Counted from the stretch's first letter, positions 25,933-35,414 are shown. The stretch: 64,000 nucleotides of DNA from DASQPA01 sp963757335 (GCA_963757335.1 CAVWRJ010000011.1:124001-188000), one strand, 5' to 3'. Numbers and translations are program-made. The notes: generated by a model from the letters alone, not told the origin.

Positions 25933-27795
25933 CTACGCAGACTTCTTCTGCGCCGCGATCCAGCTGTCGATCCGCGTCTCCAGGACGTCGAGCGGCAGCG
26001 CTCCGGCTCCCAGCACTTCGTCGTGGAACTTGCGGATGTCGAACTTCGCTCCCAGGGCCTTTTCCGCTCTCCCCCGCAGCTCGAGGATCTTGAGCTGCCC
26101 GATCTTGTAGCCCAGGGCCTGCCCCGGCCAGACGATGTAGCGGTCGGTCTCGCTCTGCACCGAGACCTCGTCCTGCGCCGAGTGGTCGTGGAAGAACTGC
26201 ACGACCTGGTCGCGGGTCCAGCGCTTGTAGTGGAAGCCGGTGTCGACCACCAGGCGGATGGCGCGGAGCATCTCGTCCTGGAGGCGGCCGTAGTCGCTGT
26301 AGGGATCTTTATAGAAGCCGACCTCCTTGCCGAGGCGCTCGGAGTAGAGCGCCCAGCCCTCGACGAAGGCGGTGTAGCCCCCCTGCTGGCGGAAGGGCGG
26401 CAGGCTCGGCAGCTCCTGGGCGATCGACAGCTGCAGGTGATGGCCGGGGACCCCCTCGTGGTAAGCGGTGTCCTCGGCGGTGATGATCTTCCGCGACTGC
26501 GGCTCGCCGGTGTTGACCCAGACCCTCCCCGGCCGGGAGCCATCGGGAGAACCGGTGTCGTAGGCGGCGTCGGAGGCCTCCTTCTCCCTGAAGGTCTCGA
26601 CCGGCAGCACTTCGAGCTTGGCCTTGGGCAGGCGGCCGAAGAGCTGCGGCAGCTTCGGCCACATCTGGTCGATGTACCCCTTGTAGAGGTCTAAGATCTG
26701 CTGCCGCGACTGGGCGTGGAGCTTGGGGTTCTTTTCGATCGAGGCGTTCAATGCCTTCAAGTCGGCAAAGCCGAGCTGCTTGGCGAGGACGAGCATCTGC
26801 TGCTCGATCTCAGAAACTTGCTTCAACCCAAGCTGGTGGATCGCCTCGGGGGTCAAATCGGTCGTCGTCGAGCGGCGGACGGCGAGAGCGTAGCGGAGGT
26901 CGCCGTCGGGGAGGGACCACATGCCGGGCTCGGTCCGTCCCCTGGGGGCGTACTCGTCGCGCACGAAGGCGGCGAAGCGGGCGTAGGCCGGCAGCACCGA
27001 CTCGCGGATGGCGGCGATCATCTGGTCGTGGAGCCGCTTCTGCTCCGCCGCCGGGATTTCCGGCGGGAACTTCTGAACCGGCTGGGCGAAGGGCGAGGCC
27101 TCCGGGTCCTGCTTGGCGAGCCCCTCGGTCTGCGCCACCACCTTCTCGAGCAGGAAGCGAGGGGGCATCAGGCTATCGGCCATCCCCTGGCGCATGAGGG
27201 CGGTCGTCTGCTCGAAGGCGGTCGGGAGCTTGCGGTAGCGGGTCGTCAGGTCCGTGTAGTCCTTGGCAGTCTTGAAGGTGAGCGCGGCGGGAAACTGCGC
27301 CACCTCCAGGTGGATGCCGGAGATCTGGGTGACCGGCATCTCCCACTCCTTGAAGCGGGCGCTGTCGAGCTGCCGGCGCAGGTTGCGGACCATGAGCGTC
27401 TGATTGAGGACCTCCTGCTCGGGAAAGCCGGTGGTGTCGATGGCCTCGAAGCGGCGGAGGAATTTCCGGGTCTCGACAAGATCGGCGTCGATCGCCTGCT
27501 GCGAGAGGTCGGAGATCTGGTCGTTAAAGCGCTTGTCGCCGAGGATCGAGGCGAACTCCGGCGAATGCGCGAGGTTGTACTCCCACTGCTCGGCGAGGAG
27601 GTCGTTCAACGCCTTGCGGCGGGCCGCGAGCGACCCGGCCGGGGCGGCGGCTTTAGCGCTATGGGTGGTAGGGGCGGTATTGGCGGCCGGGGCGCTGGCG
27701 GGGCTGGCTGAAATCGCCGCGGGGGCCATCGCGCCGGCGGCGGTGAGGACGAGGGTGAGCATCAATATAGGGAGAATGGGGCGAATGGGGCGCAT
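25933..27795 (-). CDS. DUF885 family metallopeptidase-like protein, exported
   Basis: A 620-residue protein with signal peptide (PILMLTLVLTAAGAMAPAAISA) and an Ala/Pro linker. The DUF885 domain fills the rest. The metal site is in the YHEGVPGHHLQLSIA segment (HExxxHH type), with FVEGWALYSERLGKEVG and DTGFHYKRWTRDQVVQFF after it. Family members behave as zinc-dependent carboxypeptidase-like enzymes; the substrate is not known. AAAGGAGGG lies five bases before the ATG. All family blocks are present and the length is normal. Confidence 0.88.
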   Translation of the reverse strand: MRPIRPILPILMLTLVLTAAGAMAPAAISASPASAPAANTAPTTHSAKAAAPAGSLAARRKALNDLLAEQWEYNLAHSPEFASILGDKRFNDQISDLSQQAIDADLVETRKFLRRFEAIDTTGFPEQEVLNQTLMVRNLRRQLDSARFKEWEMPVTQISGIHLEVAQFPAALTFKTAKDYTDLTTRYRKLPTAFEQTTALMRQGMADSLMPPRFLLEKVVAQTEGLAKQDPEASPFAQPVQKFPPEIPAAEQKRLHDQMIAAIRESVLPAYARFAAFVRDEYAPRGRTEPGMWSLPDGDLRYALAVRRSTTTDLTPEAIHQLGLKQVSEIEQQMLVLAKQLGFADLKALNASIEKNPKLHAQSRQQILDLYKGYIDQMWPKLPQLFGRLPKAKLEVLPVETFREKEASDAAYDTGSPDGSRPGRVWVNTGEPQSRKIITAEDTAYHEGVPGHHLQLSIAQELPSLPPFRQQGGYTAFVEGWALYSERLGKEVGFYKDPYSDYGRLQDEMLRAIRLVVDTGFHYKRWTRDQVVQFFHDHSAQDEVSVQSETDRYIVWPGQALGYKIGQLKILELRGRAEKALGAKFDIRKFHDEVLGAGALPLDVLETRIDSWIAAQKKSA

Positions 27796-27890
27796 GGGCC
27801 CTCCTTTCCCGCCCTTGTACGCAGGGGAGTGGCGCGAGTTGCGGCAGTCTGGGATAGGATCGGGCCGATCCCTCGGAGCCGAACCGAAAT

Positions 27891-29855
27891 ATGGAACGTG
27901 CGCTGCGCGTCCTGCTCATTGCCCAGGACCCCGACCACCGCTCTGCCGTGGCGAGCCGGCTCGCTGCCGACTTTCCCGAGCTGGAGCTGTTGTCGTCGGC
28001 GGCGGCGGGGGGCCAGCCCGACCTGGTGATCTCCTGCTCCGGCGAGGGGGAGGGGCTCGCCGCCGCCATCCGCGCCGCCCGTGAGAAGGCGGAGCAGCGG
28101 CAGCGGACGGAGGAGGCTCTGCGCGATAGCGAGGAGCGCTACGCCCTGGCGATGAGCGGCGCCAACGCCGGGCTCTGGGACTGGGACCTCGACTCCGAGT
28201 CGGTCTACTACTCCGCCCGCTTCCGCTCGATCCTCGGCTATGCCGCGGACGAGATCGGCAACAGCCCGACCGACTGGCTGAAGCGAGTGCACCCCGAAGA
28301 CGTCCGCGCGCTCGACGCCGCCCTCGCCGCTCACCTGGCGGGCCTCACGCCGCAGCTGGAGTGCGAGCACCGGGTGCTGCACAAGGACGGCCGCTACCGC
28401 TTCATGCTCTGCCGCGGGCTCTCCATGCGCGAGCCGGACGGCCGGGCGGTGCGGATGGCCGGCTCGCTCACCGACATCACCGAGCGCAAGCTCTCCGAGC
28501 AGCAGCTCCTCCACGACGCCTTTCACGACGCTCTGACCGGCCTGCCCAACCGGGCCCTCTACCTGGACCGGCTCGACCGCTCGCTCGCCCGGGCGACCCG
28601 CAACCCCGAGCACCGGGTGGCCGTGCTCTTCCTCGATCTCGACCGCTTCAAGCTGATCAACGACAGCCTCGGGCACCTGATGGGCGACCGGCTGCTCGCC
28701 GAGACCGCCCGCCGGCTGGAGCGCTGCCTGCGCCCGGAGGATACGGTGGCGCGGCTGGGGGGCGACGAGTTCGCCCTCCTCCTCGAAGGGATCGCCGTCG
28801 CGGGAGACGCCGTGCACATCGCCGAGCGCATCCAGCAGCAGCTCAGGAAACCGGTGAGCCTGGGGGGCCAGGAGGTCTTCGCCTCCGGCGCGATCGGCAT
28901 CGCCCTCTCGGCCCCCGGCGGCGGCAAGGCCGAGGACCTGGTGCGCGACGCCGATACCGCGATGTTCCGCTCCAAGGCCCTGGGCTCCGGCCAGCCGGTG
29001 GTCTTCGACGCCAGGATGCACGTCGACGTCCTGGCGCGGCTCAAGATCGAGACCTCGCTCCGGCGGGCGATCGATCGCGAGGAGCTCTCCCTCCACTTCC
29101 AGCCCATCGTCGACCTCGCGACCGGCCGCCTGGCGGAGCTCGAAGCTCTGGCCCGCTGGCGCGACGGGGTCGGCGGCTCCCCGGCGGAGTTCATCCCGGT
29201 GGCCGAGGAGACCGGCTTGATCGTCCCCCTCGGCCACTGGGTCCTCGCCCAGGCCTGCCGCCGGATGGCCGACTGGCACCGGCGCTTCCCGGCGCGGGAG
29301 GACCTCTCGGTGAGCGTCAATCTGTCGAGCAAGCAGTTCTCCCAGCCGGACCTGATCGCCCGCATCGACCAGATCCTCGCCGAGAGCGGCCTGCCGGGCG
29401 AGCGGCTGACGATCGAGATCACCGAGAGCGTCCTGATGGAGAACTCGGTCTCGGCCGCGACCATGCTCGACGAGCTCCGCGCCCGCGGCATCAAGCTCTG
29501 CATCGACGACTTCGGGACTGGCTACTCGTCCCTCTCCTACCTGCACAGCTTCCCGCTCGACCGGCTGAAGCTCGACCATACCTTCGTCAGCCGGATCGCC
29601 GTCAATCCTCGAAACCTCGAGATCGTGCGCGCGGTCGTCCACCTCGCCCACAACCTGGGAATGCAGGTGATCGCCGAAGGGGTGGAGGACGCCAAGCAGC
29701 TGGCGCGGCTGGCGGAGCTCGGCTGCGACTACGGCCAGGGCTTCCTCTTCTGCCGGCCGGCCGCCGCCGAGGACTTAGAGGAGATCCTGGCGGCCGAGGG
29801 CACCCTCCTCGCGCCAGCCCTGCCGAGCGGGTCGCTCGCTAGAGCTCTCGACTAA
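27891..29855 (+). CDS. PAS-GGDEF-EAL cyclic di-GMP signalling protein
   Basis: A 654-residue cytoplasmic protein. An N-terminal 60-residue segment looks like a partial receiver domain (LRVLLIAQDPDHRSAVASRL). A PAS domain spans about 80-195 (YALAMSGANAGLWDWDLDS). The diguanylate cyclase domain has an intact GGDEF at 290-294 and an RxxD inhibitory site five residues before it. The phosphodiesterase domain has EAL at 418-420, EITES, DDFGTGYSSL from residue 539 and EGVED. Both catalytic sites look intact, so the protein may make or degrade c-di-GMP according to the signal sensed by PAS. It converges with the pseudouridine synthase gene with a 4-base overlap. Confidence 0.95.
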   Translation: MERALRVLLIAQDPDHRSAVASRLAADFPELELLSSAAAGGQPDLVISCSGEGEGLAAAIRAAREKAEQRQRTEEALRDSEERYALAMSGANAGLWDWDLDSESVYYSARFRSILGYAADEIGNSPTDWLKRVHPEDVRALDAALAAHLAGLTPQLECEHRVLHKDGRYRFMLCRGLSMREPDGRAVRMAGSLTDITERKLSEQQLLHDAFHDALTGLPNRALYLDRLDRSLARATRNPEHRVAVLFLDLDRFKLINDSLGHLMGDRLLAETARRLERCLRPEDTVARLGGDEFALLLEGIAVAGDAVHIAERIQQQLRKPVSLGGQEVFASGAIGIALSAPGGGKAEDLVRDADTAMFRSKALGSGQPVVFDARMHVDVLARLKIETSLRRAIDREELSLHFQPIVDLATGRLAELEALARWRDGVGGSPAEFIPVAEETGLIVPLGHWVLAQACRRMADWHRRFPAREDLSVSVNLSSKQFSQPDLIARIDQILAESGLPGERLTIEITESVLMENSVSAATMLDELRARGIKLCIDDFGTGYSSLSYLHSFPLDRLKLDHTFVSRIAVNPRNLEIVRAVVHLAHNLGMQVIAEGVEDAKQLARLAELGCDYGQGFLFCRPAAAEDLEEILAAEGTLLAPALPSGSLARALD

Positions 29856-30853
29856 CCGCGGAGACGCGCCAGCATGGCTTGGAAGTCGGCCGGGGCCGCC
29901 GCCTCGAAGCGCATCGGCCGGCCATCCCGCGGATGGGCGAAACCGAGCCGGCCGGCGTGGAGCATCGGCCGCGGCGCCGGGAGGATCGGGCCGCGGTAGT
30001 CCCGGATGTAGACCCGCTCGCCCAAGAGGGGGTGGCCGGACTCGGCGAGGTGGATCCGGATCTGGTGCTGGCGGCCGGTTTCGAGCTCGCAGGCGACCAG
30101 GGTGGCCCCGTCGAGGCGCTCGACGACCCGGACGTGGGTGATCGCCTGCCGGGCGTTGATGGGAGGCTCCCCCTTCGGCCGCCTGAAGACTCCCCAGGAG
30201 CCGCGGAGGCCATCCCCGCGGTCGGCGAGGAGGAGGGTGTCGTGGCTGCCGTCTTGGGCTGCGCCGTGCACCAGGCCGAGATAGCGGCGGTGGACGCTGT
30301 GCTCCTTGAACTGCTCCTGGAGCCGGCGCTCGGCGGCGACCGAGCGGGCGAAGACGATGAGCCCGGAGGTCTCCTTGTCGAGCCGCTGGACGGCGCGGAG
30401 CGCCGGCCCCCGGCCTTCGCCCTCGCGGCGGGCGAGGATCGTCCGGGTCAGGGTGACCAAGGTGTCGCGCTCCCCGGCGAAAGGCACGGTCATGAGACCG
30501 GCCGGCTTGTCGACCACCACCAGATCGGCATCGGCGTAGACGACGGCGTCCGGCGGCAGCGGCCCGCGCGGCAGGGACGGCCCGTCGGGGCGGAGCTCGA
30601 TCCGGCTCCCCGCCGCCACCCGGGTCGCCGGGTCGGGGACCATCGAGCCGTCGACTTGCACCCGGCCGCTCTGGACCAGCTCCTTCGCCCGGCTCCAGGA
30701 CATCCCAGGCAGCAGCTCCCGGAGGAGCGCCGGCACGGTCTGGCCCGCCTGTTCCGCGGTTACCGTATGGTCGATCGGTTGTATCGCTTCCAAGCTTCCT
30801 CCATGGAGGGAGAGTAGCAGAGGCCGCTTTCTTCTACGGCCGCTTTTTTGCAT
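29852..30853 (-). CDS. RluA family pseudouridine synthase
   Basis: A 333-residue protein that isomerises uridine to pseudouridine in rRNA or tRNA. An N-terminal S4 RNA-binding domain (SWSRAKELVQSGRVQVDG, about 52-70) precedes the catalytic core with VQRLDKETSGL, where Asp159 is the nucleophile. Later RluA motifs include HRRYLGLVHG and the HQIRIHLAESGHPLLGE segment. RluA, RluC and RluD cannot be told apart safely by eye; the S4 domain argues for RluC or RluD type. The first 20 residues are basic and may not be translated. Confidence 0.93.
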   Translation of the reverse strand: MQKSGRRRKRPLLLSLHGGSLEAIQPIDHTVTAEQAGQTVPALLRELLPGMSWSRAKELVQSGRVQVDGSMVPDPATRVAAGSRIELRPDGPSLPRGPLPPDAVVYADADLVVVDKPAGLMTVPFAGERDTLVTLTRTILARREGEGRGPALRAVQRLDKETSGLIVFARSVAAERRLQEQFKEHSVHRRYLGLVHGAAQDGSHDTLLLADRGDGLRGSWGVFRRPKGEPPINARQAITHVRVVERLDGATLVACELETGRQHQIRIHLAESGHPLLGERVYIRDYRGPILPAPRPMLHAGRLGFAHPRDGRPMRFEAAAPADFQAMLARLRG

Positions 30854-30865
30854 TATCGGGAGGCG

Positions 30866-32731
30866 ATGCTGGTCTATGGGGACGGCGAGCGGCGGGAGTC
30901 GACGGCAGAGAAGATGGCGCGGCTCAGAGCCGGCCTGAAAAACGCCGGGCCGGAGCCCCGGCTTGTCCGCCAGGCACGGCTCGCGGGACTCCTCGTCGAA
31001 GCGGGCGAGCTCGCTCAGGGGCTCTTAGACGAGCAGCTGGCGCGCCTGGGCGAGGAGCGGTGGACTCCCCTCTCGGCGCTCTCCGCCCGTCTCACCCGTA
31101 ACTGCGGGGAGGCCCTCCGGGGCTCGCTCGGCGGCGAGCCGCTCCCCGACCCGGGGGGAGTCCCGGCGGCGCTCGATGCCCTCAATGTCCTCGACGCCCT
31201 CGCCGCGCTCGCCGCGCTCGATCTCCCGGAGACGATCGCCGTTCGTGTACCGGAGGGCTATGTCCACTACGGCCTCTACCCCGAGACCTACCTGGAGGCC
31301 GCCCGGGCCCTCCGCGGAGAGCCGGGGCCCCTCCAGGTGATCGGCATCCGCAGCATCGGCACCGGCCTCGCCGGGGCGGTCGCGGCGGCGGTGGCCGGTG
31401 GTACCTCCAGCCGGACCGAGATCGTCTCGGTCCGTCCCGGAGGACACCCGTTCTCCCGTCAACTCGATTTGGGCGACGATCTCGGCCGGCGCCTCCTCGG
31501 CCCGGCCGGCACGCGCTACGCCGTCGTCGACGAGGGGCCGGGCCTCTCCGGCAGCTCCTTCGGCTCGGTGGCCGACTGGCTGGAGGATCGCGGGGTGCCA
31601 GCCGAATCGATCGTCTTCTTCCCCAGCCATTCCGGCGACCTCGGACCGCACGCCAGCGACCGCCACCGCCGGCGCTGGGCCCGCGCCCGGCGCCTCACCG
31701 CCGACTTCGACCGCCTGTTCCTCGCCCCGGACGCCCCGCTCTCCCTCCTCTCTGGAGTGGAGGAGCTGACCGGGCCGGCGGCGGGCCCCCTGGAGGACTT
31801 GAGCGGCGGCCGCTGGCGGGGGCTGCTCCTCGGCGAGGAGGAGACCCGGTGGCCGGCGGTCCACTTTCACCAGGAGCGGCGAAAATTCCTGCTGCCGGCC
31901 GGCGCGGCTGGAGAGGTCGGAGAGGCCGGAGGGGCCGGAGACCACCGCTGGCTCCTCAAGTTCGCCGGGCTCGGGCGCTATGGAGAGGAGGCGCTCTCCC
32001 GGGCCGCGGCGCTCTCCCAGGCCGGGCTCTCCCCGCCGGTCGCCGGTCTCTGCCACGGCTTTCTCGTCGGCCCCTGGCTCGCCGGCGCCCGCCCTCTGCC
32101 AGTGGTATCGACCCGACCGGCCGCAGTCGACCGCGAGGCCCTCCTCGATCAGGTCGCCCGCCACCTGACTTTCCTCGCCGAGCGCTTCCCGGCCCCACCC
32201 GGCTCGGGAGCCTCCCCCACCCGGCTCCTGGAGATGGCCACTTTCAACTCCGGGGAAGCCCTGGGAGCGGACCTCGCCGCCGAGCTCGCCGTCTGGCGGG
32301 AGCGCCTCCCCGGCCTGGAAAGCCGGGCGAGGACGGTCGCGACCGACAACCGGATGCACGCCTGGGAGTGGCTGGTCCTGCCGGACGGCAGGATGTTGAA
32401 GTGCGATGCCCTCGACCACCACCGGGGCAACGACCTCGTGGGAGCCCAGGACCCCGCCTGGGACCTGGCCGGTGCCGCCGTCGAGCTGGAGCTGACCGGC
32501 GAGGAGAGAGAGCAGCTCCACGAGCGCCTGGAGCGACGGGGAGCGACCCGGGTCCCCTCCCGGGACCTCCCCTTCTACGAGGCGGCCTACCTCGCCTTCC
32601 AGCTCGGCCACCACACTCTGGCCGCGGCCGCCCTGGAGCCCGGCGCTCCGTCAGAGGCCGTCCGCCACCGGAGGGCGGCCGAGCGCTATACGGACCGTCT
32701 TCGCCTTCGGCTCGAACGTCATTCCCAGTGA
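30866..32731 (+). CDS. phosphoribosyltransferase-like plus kinase-like fusion protein, unknown function
   Basis: A 621-residue soluble protein. I chose the ATG at 30866, next to GGGAGG; a TTG at 30848 and an ATG at 30914 are also in frame. The middle part (about 120-280) resembles a PRTase: ETIAVRVPEGYVHYGLYPET, VIGIRSIGTGLAG and the PRPP-loop-like VVDEGPGLSG at 220-229. The C-terminal part (about 330-610) looks like a degenerate APH or protein-kinase-like fold with LLKFAGLGRYG, DNRMHAWEWL (from 494) and LKCDALDHHRGND, then DPAWDLAGA, which resembles the metal-binding DxxxD region. I have no family name. Its stop overlaps that of the HAD-like gene on the other strand by 13 bases. Confidence 0.6.
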   Translation: MLVYGDGERRESTAEKMARLRAGLKNAGPEPRLVRQARLAGLLVEAGELAQGLLDEQLARLGEERWTPLSALSARLTRNCGEALRGSLGGEPLPDPGGVPAALDALNVLDALAALAALDLPETIAVRVPEGYVHYGLYPETYLEAARALRGEPGPLQVIGIRSIGTGLAGAVAAAVAGGTSSRTEIVSVRPGGHPFSRQLDLGDDLGRRLLGPAGTRYAVVDEGPGLSGSSFGSVADWLEDRGVPAESIVFFPSHSGDLGPHASDRHRRRWARARRLTADFDRLFLAPDAPLSLLSGVEELTGPAAGPLEDLSGGRWRGLLLGEEETRWPAVHFHQERRKFLLPAGAAGEVGEAGGAGDHRWLLKFAGLGRYGEEALSRAAALSQAGLSPPVAGLCHGFLVGPWLAGARPLPVVSTRPAAVDREALLDQVARHLTFLAERFPAPPGSGASPTRLLEMATFNSGEALGADLAAELAVWRERLPGLESRARTVATDNRMHAWEWLVLPDGRMLKCDALDHHRGNDLVGAQDPAWDLAGAAVELELTGEEREQLHERLERRGATRVPSRDLPFYEAAYLAFQLGHHTLAAAALEPGAPSEAVRHRRAAERYTDRLRLRLERHSQ

Positions 32732-33072
32732 GCGCGAAAGCGCAGCACCTCGTCTAAGGTCTGCCCGAAGTCGCCGCGGAAGCAGACCGCCCGGTCGTCC
32801 ACGAAGGCGAAGGCGGCGGGTTTCTTGTCGGTGACCTCCGCCACCCACTCGGTCAGGCCGTGCTCCGCGAGCCAGGCCTCGACGTCGGGCCCATAGCGAG
32901 TGCTGAAGACGACGACCCGGAACCCGTGCTCGTTCAAAGCGCGGAGGAACTCCGCCGCCCCGCTCCCGGGAGGGTCGAAGTGGTCCGGCCCCCGCCAGCC
33001 GGTGTAGCGGTCGAGGACGCCGTTCCAATCGACGCAGACGATGGGCCGTGGATCGCTCTCTTCAGGGTCCAT
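32719..33072 (-). CDS. HAD-superfamily-like phosphatase
   Basis: A 117-residue protein. The start is the ATG at 33072, giving MDPEESDPRPIVCVDWNGVLD. The HAD motif I nucleophile is Asp15; the usual second Asp of DxD is Asn17 (DWNGVLD), which may weaken phosphatase activity. Motif II is VVVFSTRYG, and the C-terminal DKKPAAFAFVDDRAV carries the motif III Lys and motif IV Asp pair. It resembles the small DUF-like HAD proteins beginning VCVDFDGVLD found in phages and bacteria. Convergent overlap with the PRTase/kinase-like gene may reflect a functional partnership or chance. Confidence 0.75.
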   Translation of the reverse strand: MDPEESDPRPIVCVDWNGVLDRYTGWRGPDHFDPPGSGAAEFLRALNEHGFRVVVFSTRYGPDVEAWLAEHGLTEWVAEVTDKKPAAFAFVDDRAVCFRGDFGQTLDEVLRFRAHWE

Positions 33073-33129
33073 GTCCGGAGGCAGAGCACCTCCCGTGCCA
33101 CCCGGGTCCCCTGTGGAGGGCCCTTCAAA

Positions 33130-33167
33130 ACGGCGAAGCGCCCCGCCGGAAGCTCCGGACGGGGCGC
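33130..33167 (-). terminator. probable terminator for the secreted propeller-like gene
   Basis: An 8-bp perfect stem GCGCCCCG/CGGGGCGC (33138-33145 and 33160-33167) with an inner CCGGA/TCCGG stem lies 25 bases downstream of the stop at 33192. On the minus strand it is followed after a few bases by TTTT. Confidence 0.45.
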
Positions 33168-33191
33168 TCGGGAGTGCGTGGAAAAAGGTGG

Positions 33192-34463
33192 CTACTCGGA
33201 GATCCGCCGCCCGGAGATCCCCAGGTCGTTGCCGACGAAGCCCTCCCAGGGGGAGAGGAAGTTGCCCGCTCCGTTGCCCGCCACCCAGCTCTGGGTGTTG
33301 GCGCCGAGCGACAGCTGGTTGAGCTGGAACCTCGGGGCCACCGCGCCGGTCACCCGGTCGATCGAGGTGGCCTGGATACCGGTGGGGAAGGTGTCCCCGT
33401 AGCCGAGCCAGACGACCAGGAAGGACGACTGGCCGGCGGCCACCGACGGCGATACCTCGTACTGGTCGTCGCCCTTGCTCACCGCGATCTGGCCGCCGAT
33501 CAGGTTGCCGGCCGCCCCGACCTCCTGGCCATAGACGCGGGCATGCTTGATGTCGGGGATCTGGCTCTGCCAGACCACCATGTAGTTGCCGGCCGCATCC
33601 GCGGCCACCGCCGGCCGCCGCTGGTCGCGGGCGGTGTCGGTGTTCACCCGGACGACCGAGCCGATCGGCGCCAGGGCGGCGGTGTAGGGCTGGGCGAAGA
33701 CGCCCCGGCCGTCGCCGTCGCTGCCGTCGAAGGCGACCAGGAACTTGCCCCTGGCGCCGGCGATCGCCGGCGCGCCCGAGCGGGTGCCGGCCGGGCTGAC
33801 CCGGAGCTCCGCGCTGGTGGCATTGCCGGAGAAATCGAAAGTGCGGACGAAGACGCCGTCCCCCACGCCGTTGGTGGGGAATACCGGGTTGCGGCTGGTC
33901 GACCAGGCGACGACGACATCGCTGCCGCGGACCAGAGAGCGCGCGCCGCCCTGGAAGCCGGCGGTATTGGCGTGAATCCGGAAGCGCTCGCCGGCCGGGG
34001 TGCCGGAGGCGTTGAACAGCCGGCCGAAGACGTTGTGGTCGATGAGCGTGTCCTGCACGAAGAAGAGATCGGCCTCCTCGAAATTGGTCTCCTCCGTCCA
34101 GAAGAGGAAGAACTGGCCCGAGGGGAGGACGGCGATCGACGGCTCCTTCTGGATCAGCACCTGCGTCTTGTAGGGCAGGGAGGCCGGCAGCTGATTGGCG
34201 ACGAGGGTGACCGCGGGACCCTGGGCGAAGCCGTCGGCGCCGAAGAAGCGGCCGACGATGCCGGCCCGGTCGTCCTCCCACGCCACGAGGGAGCTTCCGG
34301 CAGTGGTGAAGGCGGCGATGGGGTGCCTCGCGCTCGCCCCGGGGGACGAAGCCGAGCTGACCCTAAGCTCGGTGCCCTGAACCTTCGGGAGCGCCGCGGC
34401 GGGCGCGGCGAGACCGGGGAGCAGGGCCAGAAGACCCAGCAACATCACGTGCTTACGTCTCAT
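33192..34463 (-). CDS. secreted beta-propeller-like protein, unknown function
   Basis: A 423-residue exported protein with signal peptide (VMLLGLLALLPGLAAPAAA). The mature part contains repeated blocks of the type VAWEDDRAG, FFLFWTEETN, VVVAWSTSRN, FLVAFDGSDGDGRG, MVVWQSQ and FLVVWLGYGD, spaced about 45-60 residues apart, as expected of a six- or seven-bladed propeller. TCAGGAGGA precedes the ATG. There is no enzyme motif. It probably binds a ligand or polymer outside the cell; homologous blocks occur in many predicted surface proteins of this type of organism. Confidence 0.72.
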   Translation of the reverse strand: MRRKHVMLLGLLALLPGLAAPAAALPKVQGTELRVSSASSPGASARHPIAAFTTAGSSLVAWEDDRAGIVGRFFGADGFAQGPAVTLVANQLPASLPYKTQVLIQKEPSIAVLPSGQFFLFWTEETNFEEADLFFVQDTLIDHNVFGRLFNASGTPAGERFRIHANTAGFQGGARSLVRGSDVVVAWSTSRNPVFPTNGVGDGVFVRTFDFSGNATSAELRVSPAGTRSGAPAIAGARGKFLVAFDGSDGDGRGVFAQPYTAALAPIGSVVRVNTDTARDQRRPAVAADAAGNYMVVWQSQIPDIKHARVYGQEVGAAGNLIGGQIAVSKGDDQYEVSPSVAAGQSSFLVVWLGYGDTFPTGIQATSIDRVTGAVAPRFQLNQLSLGANTQSWVAGNGAGNFLSPWEGFVGNDLGISGRRISE

Positions 34464-34549
34464 AAATTTTCTCCTCCTGAAACCGGATGGGACAGCGACA
34501 TCTTCTCCACCAGCCTATGCCCTTACGGCATAAGCTGTCAAGCTGGAGA

Positions 34550-35401
34550 TCAGCGCCGCTCGATCAGCCGCTTGTAGGTCTTCAGGTGGCCCAGGGCTTC
34601 GATGCGGCGGTCGAGCTGTTCGTAGACCCCGGCGAGGTTGAAATAGGCATCGGCATAGTCGGGATCGGCGGCGACCGCCGCCTCGTAGGCGCCGATCGCC
34701 TCCGGCAGCCGGCCGAGGTCCTCCAAAGCCACCCCGAGATCGAAGGCGGCGGTGGCGTCGCCCGGCCGGGCGGTCAGGGCCTCCCGGTAGTGCTCCTCCG
34801 CCTGGACGAGCTCGCCGCGCTCGTGGTGCAGCCGCCCGAGGTTCAGGTGAGCGTCGGCGTGCCCGGAGTCGAGGGCCAGGGCGCGCCGGTAGGCGTCCAT
34901 GGCCTCCTCGGGGGCGGTCGCCTCGAGCTCGCAGCCGAGATCGTACCAGTCCTCGGCCCCGAGCTCCTTCTCGTGCACCCGGGCGGCCTCGGCGGCGCGG
35001 CGGGCGAAGGGGGCGGCCTCCCGCGCCAGGTCGGAGACGTCGAAGTCGAGGAGCGCCTGGCCCGACTCCGGGTTCCACACCTCGCGGCCGTCGCGGGCGA
35101 TCACCCGCTTGCCGTCGGCGAGGATGCGGACGGCGGTGAGCGGCCGCCCGCTGGGGAGCTGGTGCTTCAGCCGGACCAGGGCCTGGCGGACCCGGCGGCT
35201 GGGGACGCGCGCCGCGAGGAGCCCCTTGGCGGTACGGAGGAGAACGAGGTCCTGGAAGGAGAAACGCAGCTCGCCGCGGGCTCCCCGGGGCGGGGAGAGG
35301 AAACCGGCGCGGACATAGGAACGGATCTGCTCGGGCGAAAGCCCGAGCATCGTCGCCACATCGCGGGTGGAATAGCCGGAGAAGGGCGTGGGGCGATCCA
35401 T
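34550..35401 (-). CDS. MerR-type regulator with C-terminal TPR repeats
   Basis: A 283-residue protein. The N-terminal 75 residues are a MerR-like winged helix-turn-helix (YSTRDVATMLGLSPEQIRSYVRAGFLSPPRG). A short linker has VSDLAREAAPFARRAAEAARVH, then at least three tetratricopeptide repeats fill residues 150-275 (AHLNLGRLHHERGELVQAEEHYREAL, AAFDLGVALEDLGRLPEAI, AYFNLAGVYEQLDRRIEAL). No metal-binding cysteine set is seen. TAGACT lies seven bases before the ATG and no ribosome binding site exists. The TPR part would bind a protein partner; the targets are unknown. Confidence 0.85.
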   Translation of the reverse strand: MDRPTPFSGYSTRDVATMLGLSPEQIRSYVRAGFLSPPRGARGELRFSFQDLVLLRTAKGLLAARVPSRRVRQALVRLKHQLPSGRPLTAVRILADGKRVIARDGREVWNPESGQALLDFDVSDLAREAAPFARRAAEAARVHEKELGAEDWYDLGCELEATAPEEAMDAYRRALALDSGHADAHLNLGRLHHERGELVQAEEHYREALTARPGDATAAFDLGVALEDLGRLPEAIGAYEAAVAADPDYADAYFNLAGVYEQLDRRIEALGHLKTYKRLIERR

Positions 35402-35414
35402 CGCACCCAGTCTA
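35402..35414 (-). promoter_or_regulatory. -10 element of the MerR-TPR gene (leaderless arrangement)
   Basis: TAGACT (minus strand, 35409-35414) ends seven bases before the ATG. The same hexamer and the same spacing occur before the M20-like gene at 43530. Confidence 0.48.

Noticed and set aside
30823..30849. GGCCG/CGGCC hairpin followed by TTTTTT as a terminator
   Set aside because: It lies between two divergent starts, so it has no gene to end.
33073..34281. Long minus-strand extension of the HAD-like frame
   Set aside because: It overlaps the secreted propeller gene in another frame and has Arg/Gly-rich composition with no family match.
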